This document shows, in pieces, positions 41,455 through 53,600 of a DNA stretch of 64,000 nt. The notes under the pieces were generated by a model, which worked only from the letters and a program-made list of their open reading frames with translations, ran no database searches and was not told the origin of the DNA. Made by a program: the position numbers and the translations under genes. The stretch is from CAXBCP01 sp963974055 (GTDB lineage: Bacteria; Pseudomonadota; Alphaproteobacteria; MPNO01; UBA830), in assembly GCA_963974055.1 (NCBI GenBank), contig CAXBCP010000005.1, positions 111,536 to 175,535 on the forward strand, read 5' to 3'. The stretch's first letter is position 1. Every line of letters starts with the position of its first letter.

Positions 41455-41873
41455 CTTCCTCCACCGACAAGGCGGGTCACGATCTTGGTCTGGACCGGCA
41501 GTTTCGCTGCGGCCAGTTCAAGGGCGACGCGGGCAATATCCTGCGGAACGCCATCGATTTCGAACATGATCCGGCCGGGTTTCACTTTCGCAGCCCAGTA
41601 TTCAACGGAACCCTTGCCCTTGCCCTGGCGGACTTCGGCAGGCTTCTGCGTGACCGGCACATCAGGGAAAATACGGATCCAGACGCGACCCGAGCGGCGC
41701 ATATGACGCGTGATCGCTCGGCGCGAAGCCTCGATCTGACGCGCGGTCACACGGCCCGGTGTCATCGCCTTCAGTCCGAACGAACCGAAGGTCAGCGTCG
41801 TTGCGCCCTTTGCGTTCCCCTTGATGCGGCCTTTGAAGGCCTTGCGGAACTTGGTTTTCTTTGGTGCCAGCAT
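41451..41873 (-). CDS. rplP: Ribosomal protein L16
   Basis: A 140-aa protein near the A site. APKKTKFRKAFKGRIKG start, FGSFGLKAMTPGRVTARQIEASRRA near 27-51 and GKGSVEYWAAKVKPG near 86-100 define it. Confidence 0.97.
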   Translation of the reverse strand: MLAPKKTKFRKAFKGRIKGNAKGATTLTFGSFGLKAMTPGRVTARQIEASRRAITRHMRRSGRVWIRIFPDVPVTQKPAEVRQGKGKGSVEYWAAKVKPGRIMFEIDGVPQDIARVALELAAAKLPVQTKIVTRLVGGGS

Positions 41874-41897
41874 CTTACTGTTCCTGTTTCCCTATGA

Positions 41898-42578
41898 TCA
41901 CCGGCTGACCTGCTGTTCCTGCAGGCGCTTGTCCTGAGCCATCGGGTCGTGAGCAAGGATTTCTCCTTTGAATATCCAGACCTTGACGCCGCAGGCGCCG
42001 TAGGTGGTACGACCGGTCGCGGTGCCGTAATCCACATCCGCACGCAGCGTATGCAGGGGTACGCGGCCTTCGCGGTACCATTCGGTCCGCGCGATTTCCG
42101 CACCGCCGAGCCGGCCCGCGCAGTTGATGCGGATACCTTCGGCGCCGAGACGCATTGCCGACTGAACGGCGCGCTTCATCGCACGACGGAACGCAACGCG
42201 GCGTTCCAGCTGCTGGGCGATGTTTTCCGCGACCAGCTTTGCGTCGATTTCCGGCTTCCGGATCTCAACGATGTTCAGATGAACCTCGCTATTCGTCAGC
42301 CGCGATACATCCTGGCGAAGCTTTTCGATATCGGCGCCTTTTTTGCCGATAACAACGCCGGGACGCGCAGAGTGAATGGTCACGCGGGCTTTTTTGGCCG
42401 GGCGCTCGATGACCACGCGGCTGATCCCCGCCTGGGACAGACGGTCGAACAGAAAATCGCGCAGCTTGATGTCTTCATGCAGCATGCCGGCATAATTTTC
42501 GTCGTTGGCATACCAGCGGGAGTCCCACGTCCGGTTGATCCCGAGACGAAGCCCAATCGGATTTACTTTCTGGCCCAT
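41898..42578 (-). CDS. rpsC: Ribosomal protein S3
   Basis: A 226-aa mRNA-entry protein. MGQKVNPIGLRLGINRTWDSRWYA start, a KH domain with the VVIGKKGADIEKL loop near 74-86, and the C-terminal RTEWYREGRVPLHTLRADVDYG segment. The first base of its ATG is also the last base of the rplV stop. Confidence 0.97.
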   Translation of the reverse strand: MGQKVNPIGLRLGINRTWDSRWYANDENYAGMLHEDIKLRDFLFDRLSQAGISRVVIERPAKKARVTIHSARPGVVIGKKGADIEKLRQDVSRLTNSEVHLNIVEIRKPEIDAKLVAENIAQQLERRVAFRRAMKRAVQSAMRLGAEGIRINCAGRLGGAEIARTEWYREGRVPLHTLRADVDYGTATGRTTYGACGVKVWIFKGEILAHDPMAQDKRLQEQQVSR

Positions 42579-42958
42579 CAGGCTTCCTCTTCCATTTCGC
42601 GCACGACAACCGTGAGATTGCTGAACGGCTTCTGGATCTTGCCGACACGACCGCGAGCGCGGGCGCGAAAGCGTTTCATGACAAATGCCTTGCCGACGCT
42701 GGCTTCCGAAACGATCAGCCGATCAACGTCGAGCTGGTGGTTGTTCTCGGCATTGGCGATCGCCGCCTGCAGAACCGTGCGGACGGTCCCGGCAATCCGC
42801 TTGCGCGAAAAGCTGAGTTCGGCCAGCGCGCGTTCCGCCGACAATCCGCGGATAGACTGGGCCACCAGATTCAGTTTCTGGGGGCTGACCCGGATCGTCT
42901 TGGCGAATGCCTTCGCTTCGTTGTCGCCGAGGCGACGGGGATGTGATGGTTTGCTCAT
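42578..42958 (-). CDS. rplV: Ribosomal protein L22
   Basis: A 126-aa tunnel-lining protein. AKTIRVSPQKLNLVAQSIRGL near 19-39 and VMKRFRARARGRVGKIQKP near 93-111 (tunnel loop) are diagnostic. I placed the start at 42958, one base after the rpsS stop; the longer frame reads into rpsS and is not family-like. Confidence 0.95.
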   Translation of the reverse strand: MSKPSHPRRLGDNEAKAFAKTIRVSPQKLNLVAQSIRGLSAERALAELSFSRKRIAGTVRTVLQAAIANAENNHQLDVDRLIVSEASVGKAFVMKRFRARARGRVGKIQKPFSNLTVVVREMEEEA

Positions 42959-42959
42959 A

Positions 42960-43238
42960 TCAGCCCCGTTTGGTTTTCTTGTCGGCGGCATGACCGAAAT
43001 AGGTCCGCGTTGCCGCGAATTCGCCGAACTTGTGGCCGACCATATTTTCCGTGACGAGCACGGGAATATGCTTCTGGCCGTTGTGAACGCCAAAGGTGAG
43101 GCCGACAAACTGCGGCAATATCGTCGAACGCCGTGACCAGATCTTGATCACATCGTTCCGGCCGGACGCGCGGGTCTCGTCTGCCTTCTTGAGCAGATAG
43201 CCGTCTACGAACGGGCCTTTCCAAACTGAACGCGACAT
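42960..43238 (-). CDS. rpsS: Ribosomal protein S19
   Basis: A 92-aa small-subunit head protein. SRSVWKGPFVDGYLLKK start and HNGQKHIPVLVTENMVGHKFGEFAATRTYFGH core are unmistakable. Confidence 0.97.
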   Translation of the reverse strand: MSRSVWKGPFVDGYLLKKADETRASGRNDVIKIWSRRSTILPQFVGLTFGVHNGQKHIPVLVTENMVGHKFGEFAATRTYFGHAADKKTKRG

Positions 43239-43253
43239 AATCGTTACCTCTTC

Positions 43254-44081
43254 CTACTTCTTCCGCCGGCGGCGCATGATGAGATCGTCCGACTTTTTCT
43301 TGCGCCGGGTACGTGCACCCTTCGTCGGCTTGCCCCAGGGCGAAACCGGATGACGACCGCCGGATGTCCGGCCTTCGCCGCCGCCGTGCGGATGATCCAC
43401 CGGGTTCATGGCGACGCCGCGAACCTTCGGCCGTTTTCCGAGCCAGCGGCTGCGGCCGGCTTTGGACATGTTGGTGTTCTTGTTATCGGAATTCGACACC
43501 GCACCCACGGTTGCCAGGCACTTTGCCGGCACCATGCGCAGCTCGCCGGATGTCAGCCGAAGCTGGGCAAAACCGGAATCCTTGCCGATAAGCTGAACAT
43601 AGGTCCCGGCGGCACGCGCCATCTGGCCGCCGCGGCCCGGCTTCATCTCCACGTTATGGATGATCGTGCCGACGGGCATGTTTTCCATCGGCATCGCGTT
43701 GCCGGGCTTGATGTCCGCGCGGTTGCCGGAAATGACCTTGTCGCCTTCCTGAAGCCGCTGGGGCGCCAGAATATAGGCCTGCTCGCCATCGTCGTACTTG
43801 ATCAGCGCGATGAATGCAGAACGGTTGGGATCGTATTCGATCCGCTCGACCGTCGCAGACACATCGAACTTCGTACGCTTGAAATCGATAACGCGGTACA
43901 GGCGTTTATGCCCGCCGCCGCGACGCCGCGAGGTGACCCGGCCGTTATTGTTCCGGCCGCCGCTTTTCGTCAGACCTTCGGTGAGGGTCTTGACCGGACG
44001 CCCTTTCCACAGCTCGGACTTGTCGACGAGGACAAGTCCGCGCATCGCGGGGGTATTCGGTTTGTATTGTTTAAGCGCCAT
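43254..44081 (-). CDS. rplB: Ribosomal protein L2
   Basis: A 275-aa protein needed for peptidyl-transferase-centre assembly. GGRNNNGRVTSRRRGGGHKR near 41-60, AAGTYVQLIGKDSG near 160, and the VRGVAMNPVDHPHGGGEGR loop near 222-240, with the conserved His, are present. Ends in a basic RRRRKK tail. Confidence 0.97.
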   Translation of the reverse strand: MALKQYKPNTPAMRGLVLVDKSELWKGRPVKTLTEGLTKSGGRNNNGRVTSRRRGGGHKRLYRVIDFKRTKFDVSATVERIEYDPNRSAFIALIKYDDGEQAYILAPQRLQEGDKVISGNRADIKPGNAMPMENMPVGTIIHNVEMKPGRGGQMARAAGTYVQLIGKDSGFAQLRLTSGELRMVPAKCLATVGAVSNSDNKNTNMSKAGRSRWLGKRPKVRGVAMNPVDHPHGGGEGRTSGGRHPVSPWGKPTKGARTRRKKKSDDLIMRRRRKK

Positions 44082-44084
44082 TGG

Positions 44085-44408
44085 TTAGATCCCCGTCGTC
44101 ACGTCGATGTTGCTGCCTTCTTCGAGCGTAACAACCGCTTTCTTGTAGTCCGGCCGCTTGCCGGTCATGCCGCGAAAACGCTTGGTCTTGCCCTGCTGCC
44201 GGATCGTGTTTACGGCCTTCACCTTTACCTTGAAAAGCTGCTCGACAGCCGCCCGGATTGCCGGCTTGCTGGCATCGAGCGGCACCCGGAACGTCACCTG
44301 GTTATGCTCGGAGCCCATCGTGGCCTTTTCGGTGATGACCGGCGACAGGATCACGTCGCAGGCAGAGGCCTGCGTGATGGTGACCGGGTTGTGATATTTC
44401 CAGCTCAT
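44085..44408 (-). CDS. rplW: Ribosomal protein L23
   Basis: A 107-aa exit-site protein that docks trigger factor and SRP. ILSPVITEKATMGSEHNQVTF and the VEQLFKVKVKAVNTI helix are typical. A ~10-residue N-terminal extension (MSWKYHNPVT...) is a little longer than usual, so a later start is possible. Start overlaps the rplD stop by 4 bases. Confidence 0.95.
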   Translation of the reverse strand: MSWKYHNPVTITQASACDVILSPVITEKATMGSEHNQVTFRVPLDASKPAIRAAVEQLFKVKVKAVNTIRQQGKTKRFRGMTGKRPDYKKAVVTLEEGSNIDVTTGI

Positions 44409-45025
44409 GACAGGCGCTCCTGAAGATGTTCGGCTGCCGCCTTGGTCAGCACGAGCACGTCACGCCGCACGATATCGTAAACATTCGCGCCCTGCTGCGG
44501 CAGGACATCCACGTTCATGATGTTCGCCGCCGCGCGGGCGAAGTTTGCATCGACCTCCGCACCGGTCACGATCAGCGCATTGGACCAGCCGAGAGCCGCG
44601 AACTTTGCCGACAGTTCCTTGGTCTTGGGACCGTCGAGTGTCGCGTCGTCCAGAATGATCAGCTTGCCGGCCGCCTGCTTGCTCGACAGGGCGGACCGCA
44701 GCGCAAGCGCGCGGACTTTCTTGGGCAGTTTGTGCGAATGATCGCGAACGACCGGACCGAAGATCGTGGCGCCGCCACGGAACTGAGCCGCCCGAAGCGT
44801 ACCCGCACGCGCGCGGCCACTGCCCTTCTGGTTCCACGGCTTCGCCGTGGTTCCACGAATTTCGCTGACAGTCTTCGTCTTGTGATTACCGCCCCGACGC
44901 TTGGCCAGTTGATAGTTGACCATGCGCGCAATGATATCCTTGCGCACTTCAGCGCCGAAGACACCATCAGCCAGGTCAACGGAACCGGCCTTCTTATTGT
45001 CGAGGGTGAGAACGTCGCACTTCAT
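44405..45025 (-). CDS. rplD: Ribosomal protein L4
   Basis: A 206-aa protein with a tunnel-reaching loop (KTVSEIRGTTAKPWNQKGSGRARAGTLRAAQFRGGA, near 50-85, read as KPWNQKGSGRARAG). In E. coli L4 also represses the S10 operon; no equivalent leader was identified upstream here. Confidence 0.97.
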   Translation of the reverse strand: MKCDVLTLDNKKAGSVDLADGVFGAEVRKDIIARMVNYQLAKRRGGNHKTKTVSEIRGTTAKPWNQKGSGRARAGTLRAAQFRGGATIFGPVVRDHSHKLPKKVRALALRSALSSKQAAGKLIILDDATLDGPKTKELSAKFAALGWSNALIVTGAEVDANFARAAANIMNVDVLPQQGANVYDIVRRDVLVLTKAAAEHLQERLS

Positions 45026-45031
45026 CGCGAG

Positions 45032-45799
45032 CTATTCCTTCTTCTCATCGTTTTCGCCCGTGCTCTCGGGCGTTTCCGGCACCGCTTCGTCTGCAGGCAC
45101 GGCCTCTTCCGCTACGGGCTCGGATCCGCCACGAAGCGCTGCCGGGAAAGGCGCGTCCTCGGGACGCGCCGTTTTCACGGCATCGAAAATCTCGACCCAG
45201 GTGCCCTTGTGGCCGGGCACGGCGCCCGTCACCAGGATAAGGCCCTGCTCCGGGTCCGTGCGGACGACGGACAGATTCTGAACCGTGATACGCGTGGCGC
45301 CCATGTGGCCGGCCATCTTCTTGCCCTTGAAGACCTTGCCCGGATCCTGGCTGTTACCGGTCGAACCATGACTACGATGGCTGATGGAAACGCCGTGCGA
45401 TGCCTCAAGACCGGCAAAATTATGCCGCTTCATGGCGCCGGCGAAGCCCTTGCCGATCGTGATCCCGGCGATATCGACAGCCTGGCCGGGCACGAAATGA
45501 TCGGCCGTGATCTCGTCGCCGACATTGAGCATCGCGTCTTCGCTGACACGGAACTCAACCAGGCGGCGTTTCGGCTCTACCTTGGCCTTGGCGTAATGTC
45601 CGCGCATCGGCTTGGACACGTTCTTGGCCTTGGCAGTTCCCGCGCCAAGCTGGACGGCAAAGTAGCCATTTTTCTCGACGGTCCGAATATCGACGACCTG
45701 ACAGCCATCGACCTTCAGTACCGTTACGGGCACATGCTCCCCGCCTTCTGTAAAGACGCGGGTCATACCCAGTTTTTGTGCGACAAGTCCCGAACGCAT
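45032..45799 (-). CDS. rplC: Ribosomal protein L3 with acidic C-terminal tail
   Basis: A 255-aa protein. The core has RSGLVAQKLGMTRVF at the start, FKGKKMAGHMGATRIT near 160 and the PGHKGTWVEI end. L3 normally ends about there (near 210 residues), but here some 40 extra residues rich in Glu, Pro and Ala follow. Met at 45799 was chosen; a 12-residue longer frame overlaps the gap after rpsJ without family similarity. Confidence 0.95.
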   Translation of the reverse strand: MRSGLVAQKLGMTRVFTEGGEHVPVTVLKVDGCQVVDIRTVEKNGYFAVQLGAGTAKAKNVSKPMRGHYAKAKVEPKRRLVEFRVSEDAMLNVGDEITADHFVPGQAVDIAGITIGKGFAGAMKRHNFAGLEASHGVSISHRSHGSTGNSQDPGKVFKGKKMAGHMGATRITVQNLSVVRTDPEQGLILVTGAVPGHKGTWVEIFDAVKTARPEDAPFPAALRGGSEPVAEEAVPADEAVPETPESTGENDEKKE

Positions 45800-45809
45800 T
45801 GTTCTGTCC

Positions 45810-46118
45810 CTAGAGCTTGATCTCGACGTCGACACCGGAGGCGAGGTCGAGCTTCATCAGCGCGTCCACCGTCTGGGGAGTCGGGTCGATAATGTCGAGC
45901 AGCCGCTTATGCGTGCGAATTTCAAACTGCTCACGTGATTTCTTGTCGACATGCGGCGACCGAAGAACCGTATATTTCTCGATCTTCGTCGGAAGCGGGA
46001 TAGGTCCCCGTACTTCCGCGCCTGTGCGTTTGGCCGTATCGACGATCTCGCTCGTCGACGAGTCAAGAACGCGGTGATCAAAGGCCTTCAGCCGAATGCG
46101 AATATTTTGATTTTCCAT
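45810..46118 (-). CDS. rpsJ: Ribosomal protein S10 (NusE)
   Basis: A 102-aa protein that also serves in transcription antitermination with NusB/NusG. RIRLKAFDHRVLDSSTSEIVDTAKRTGAEVRGPIPLPT start (read in parts) and SREQFEIRTHKRLLDI are diagnostic. First gene of the S10 group, 36 bp after tuf. Confidence 0.97.
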   Translation of the reverse strand: MENQNIRIRLKAFDHRVLDSSTSEIVDTAKRTGAEVRGPIPLPTKIEKYTVLRSPHVDKKSREQFEIRTHKRLLDIIDPTPQTVDALMKLDLASGVDVEIKL

Positions 46119-46148
46119 GATATCGCCCTTTAAAGGCCTTCCCTTGCT

Positions 46149-47359
<1,211 letters not shown>

Positions 47360-47384
47360 AGAGCTAAAGTTCTTTATTCGCCGA

Positions 47385-49463
<2,079 letters not shown>

Positions 49464-49503
49464 TACGATGTATCCTGATCTCTACGCTGTTAGTTTTCGC
49501 GGG

Positions 49504-49974
49504 TTACCAGCGATAATGCGCGAACGCTTTATTCGCGTCCGCCATACGGTGCGTGTCTTCGCGCTTCTTGACCGCGGAACCGCGGTTTTCGGAAGCGTCC
49601 TGAAGCTCACTGCACAACCGGTCGGCCATGGTGTTTTCGTGACGATTGCGCGCCGCTTCGATAATCCAGCGGATCGCCAGCGCCTGGCGCCGGTCGGGAC
49701 GAACCTCGACAGGCACCTGGTAGGTCGCACCGCCGACGCGGCGGGAACGAACCTCGATGGTCGGACGCACATTCTCCAGCGCGTCGTGGAAAACCTTCAC
49801 CGGATCCTGGCCGGACCGCTTGGAAATGGTTTCCAGCGCGCCGTACACGATACGCTCGGCCGCCGATTTCTTGCCATGGAACATGATGTTGTTGATGAAC
49901 TTGGTCAGAACAACATCGTGGAACTTGGCGTCGGGAAGCACTTCCCGTTTTTCTGCTGCGCGTCTGCGAGGCAT
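49504..49974 (-). CDS. rpsG: Ribosomal protein S7
   Basis: A 156-aa head protein. MPRRRAAEKREVLPDAKF start, FHDALENVRPTIEVRSRRVGGATYQVPVEVR, and the end HRMADANKAFAHYRW are typical. In E. coli S7 represses the str operon. Confidence 0.97.
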   Translation of the reverse strand: MPRRRAAEKREVLPDAKFHDVVLTKFINNIMFHGKKSAAERIVYGALETISKRSGQDPVKVFHDALENVRPTIEVRSRRVGGATYQVPVEVRPDRRQALAIRWIIEAARNRHENTMADRLCSELQDASENRGSAVKKREDTHRMADANKAFAHYRW

Positions 49975-49989
49975 TTGAAAGAGCTCCCC

Positions 49990-50361
49990 TTACTTAGGAC
50001 GCTTGGCGCCGTATTTCGAACGCCGCTGACGGCGGTCCGAAACACCCTGCGTATCGAGCGTGCCGCGAATGATATGATAGCGAACACCCGGCAAATCCTT
50101 CACACGACCACCACGGATCATGACGACCGAATGCTCCTGAAGGTTATGACCTTCGCCAGGAATATAGCTGGTCACCTCGAAACCGTTTGTCAGCCGGACA
50201 CGCGCAACTTTACGCAGCGCCGAGTTCGGCTTCTTCGGTGTCGTTGTGTAAACCCGTGTACACACGCCGCGCTTCTGCGGACATGCTTCCATTGCGGGGA
50301 CCTTATTGCGCGCAGGCTTTGACTTGCGCGGCTTGCGGATCAATTGATTAATTGTCGGCAC
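49990..50361 (-). CDS. rpsL: Ribosomal protein S12
   Basis: A 123-aa decoding-centre protein. PTINQLIRKPRKSK start, TTPKKPNSALRKVARVRLTNGFEVT and GEGHNLQEHSVVMIRGGRVKDLPGVRYH. The Lys residues in KKPNS and RVKDLPG, where streptomycin-resistance changes occur, are wild type. Confidence 0.97.
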   Translation of the reverse strand: MPTINQLIRKPRKSKPARNKVPAMEACPQKRGVCTRVYTTTPKKPNSALRKVARVRLTNGFEVTSYIPGEGHNLQEHSVVMIRGGRVKDLPGVRYHIIRGTLDTQGVSDRRQRRSKYGAKRPK

Positions 50362-50535
50362 GCCGTCCGTTCCTTAATCTGGTGCGCGAGCGTATAACCC
50401 GGGAAATCCCCCGATCACACACGAAAAGCAAGACGCATGACCGGACCAGCCGGTTTACGACTCGCGCTGATTGTATTCAGTTTTTCACCGGGACCACATT
50501 TCACAGAAGCGATATGTTTCCCCGAAGAGGCGCGG

Positions 50536-50564
50536 AATATAGGGGGGCGCCCCTACTCCGTCAA
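50536..50564 (-). promoter_or_regulatory. Sigma70 promoter of the str operon
   Basis: On the minus strand TTGACG (50564-50559) and TATATT (50541-50536) are separated by exactly 17 bases. It is the only good match in the gap and would drive rpsL-rpsG-fusA-tuf with a leader of about 170 bases. Confidence 0.7.
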
Positions 50565-50598
50565 CAGGCTTTTTGCACGTTATTGCCGTTATTTACGG

Positions 50599-50633
50599 TG
50601 CGGCGGCCTGCCCGAGTCGGGAAAGCCGCCGCA
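50599..50633 (-). terminator. Hairpin after rpoC
   Basis: TGCGGCGGC / GCCGCCGCA, a perfect 9-bp stem closing a 17-base loop that itself contains CCCGA/TCGGG. It lies 27 bases beyond the rpoC stop. The minus-strand sequence that follows is not U-rich, so intrinsic termination is uncertain. Confidence 0.45.
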
Positions 50634-50659
50634 TCGTCGATAAACGGTTCCTTTCCGGC

Positions 50660-53600
50660 CTATTCGACCGGTTCAGCGGCTTCGATATCTTCGTCCGTCG
50701 GCGGCAGCTGGGCTGCCTCCGCGGCCTTGGATATCTCGGCGATTTCATTGTCACGATCCGTGGCAATGGTCCGCATTTCGTTCATGAACGCGCCGGTTCC
50801 CGCCGGGATCAGGCGGCCCACGATCACGTTTTCCTTCAGGCCCACAAGATTGTCGACCTTGCCGGACACAGCCGCCTCGGTCAGCACACGGGTGGTCTCC
50901 TGGAAGGACGCCGCGGAGATAAACGACTGCGTCTGGAGAGACGCCTTCGTGATGCCCTGGAGCACCGGGGATGCCGATGCGAGCTTCAGGTTCTCTTCGC
51001 CGGCCTTGTCGTTGATCTCGTCAAACTCGAGACGATCGACAAGCTCGCCCGTCAGGAACGTTGTTTCACCCGGATCGGTGATTTCAACCTTCTGCAGCAT
51101 CTGACGCGCAATGACTTCGATGTGCTTGTCGTTGATCTTCACGCCCTGGAGACGATAGACCTCCTGGATTTCCTTGATCAGGTAATCGGCAAGCGCCTCG
51201 ACCCCCATCACCCGCAGAATGTCATGCGGCACCGGGTTCCCGTCCATCAGCGCATCGCCGCGTTCGACGATATCGCCTTCCTGAACGGCCACCGGCTTGC
51301 CCTTGGGCAGCAGGTATTCGACCGGATCGACATCCTTCTCTGCGGGATGAACGAAAATGCGGCGCTTGTTCTTGTAGTCCTTGCCGAACTCGACCCGTCC
51401 CGCGGTATCGCTGATAATCGCGAAATCCTTGGGCTTGCGGGCTTCGAACAATTCCGCCACACGCGGCAGACCGCCGGTGATATCGCGGGTTTTCGAGCCC
51501 TCGAGCGGGATACGCGCGAGCACGTCGCCGGCATGAACCTCAACGCCGGGCTCGACCGAAAGAATGGCGTCGACCGAGAGGTAATACCGGGCCTCGGCGC
51601 CGGAATCGAGCAGGATGATCTCACCCTTCGAATCGCGGAGCGTGATACGCGGACGCAGATCGGTGCCCTTGGGCTGCTGCTTCCAGTCGACGACCGTTTT
51701 GTAGGACAGGCCCGTCGCCTCGTCCGTGATGTCCCGCATGGACACGCCGTCGACGAGGTCGAGATAGTTCACCGTGCCTTCTTTTTCGGAGATGATCGGA
51801 CGGGTGTAGGGATCCCATTCGGCCAACCGGTCCCCGCGCTCCACGACCGAGCCCTCGTCCTTGAGAATACGCGCGCCGTAGGGAACACGATAGGAAGCGC
51901 GTTCACGCCCCTGATCGTCCACGAGCACAATTTCAGTATTCCGTGCCATGACGAGAGGCATGCCCTGGCGATCGACCACTACATTGCGGTTATTCACCCG
52001 GACGGTTGCATCGAACGACGCTTCCACGCTCGACTGCTCCGCGCCACGCTGGGCCGCACCGCCGATATGGAACGTCCGCATCGTCAGCTGGGTACCGGGC
52101 TCGCCGATCGACTGCGCCGCAATAATGCCGACCGCTTCGCCCATGTTCACCGGGGTGCCGCGGGCAAGATCTCGACCGTAGCATGCAGCGCACACGCCGA
52201 TCTTGGTCTCGCAGGTCAGCGCCGACCGAATCAGCAGGGATTCCATGCCGATATCGTCGATTTTCTCGGCAAGCGCCTCGTCGATAAGCGTGCCCTTCTT
52301 GGCAAGCTTTTCGCCCGAAATCGGATCGATGATGTCTTCGCCGGCGGTCCGACCGAGAACCCGCTCGGACAGGGCTTCGAGAACGTCGCCGCCTTCGATC
52401 ATCGGACGCACGGTCAGGCAGTTCTTCGTGCCGCAGTCTTCCTCGATGACCGTGCAGTCCTGCGCGACATCGACGAGACGGCGAGTAAGATACCCGGAGT
52501 TCGCCGTTTTAAGCGCCGTATCGGCAAGGCCTTTGCGCGCGCCGTGCGAGGAATTGAAGTATTCCAGCACCGACAGGCCTTCCTTGAAGTTCGAGATGAT
52601 CGGCGTTTCGATGATCTCGCCGGACGGCTTGGCCATCAGACCGCGCATACCGGCCAGCTGCTTCATCTGGGCAGCCGAACCACGCGCGCCTGAATGCGCC
52701 ATCATGTATACCGAGTTCACCAGTTCGCCGGGCTCGACCTTTTCGAGGCCCGCCATCATCGCGTCGGCAACATCGTCGGTGCACTGCGACCAGGCATCGA
52801 TCACCTTGTTGTATTTCTCGCCCTGGGTAATGAGGCCGTCCTGGTACTGCTGTTCGTACTCCTTGACCTGGTCCTGGGTATCGGCAACCAGCTTCTCCTT
52901 GGCCGCCGGAATGACGAGGTCGTCCTTGCCGAACGAAATGCCGGCCTTGCAGGCATTCGAGAATCCGAGGCCCATCATGCGGTCGGCAAAGATCACGGTG
53001 TCCTTCTGCCCGCAATGGCGATAGACGAGATCGATCACGTCCTGAACGTCTTTCTTGGTCAGGACCTTGTTGAGAACGTCGAGCGGCACGCTCGCGCTCT
53101 TCGGCAGGATATGCATGATGAACATGCGGCCCGCCGTCGTTTCCATACGGCGCACATAGGGCTTGCCGTCTTCGTCGACCGTCTCGATCCGCACCTTGAT
53201 CTTGGAGTGCAGGGAGATCACGCCCCCTGACAGCGCCTGCTCGACCTCGCCGGTCGAGCCGAACGCCATGCCTTCGCCGGGCTCTCCGTCGCGGTCGATG
53301 CTGAGATAATACAGCCCGAGGACGATATCCTGGGACGGCACAATGATCGGCTTGCCGTTGGCCGGGCTGAGGATGTTGTTGGTCGACATCATCAGAACTC
53401 GCGCCTCAAGCTGGGCTTCCAGCGAAAGCGGCACATGGACGGCCATCTGGTCGCCGTCGAAATCGGCGTTGAACGCGGTGCAGACCAGCGGATGCAGCTG
53501 GATCGCCTTGCCTTCGACCAGCACCGGCTCGAACGCCTGGATGCCGAGGCGATGCAGTGTCGGCGCGCGGTTCAGCATGACCGGATGCTCGCGGATAACC

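Larger units (their letters stand above)
50362..50659. other. rpoC-rpsL intergenic region
   Basis: 298 bases without a gene, holding a large hairpin just after rpoC (50599-50633), the str-operon promoter (50536-50564) and about 170 bases of apparent 5' leader before rpsL. No open frame of note on either strand. Confidence 0.7.
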
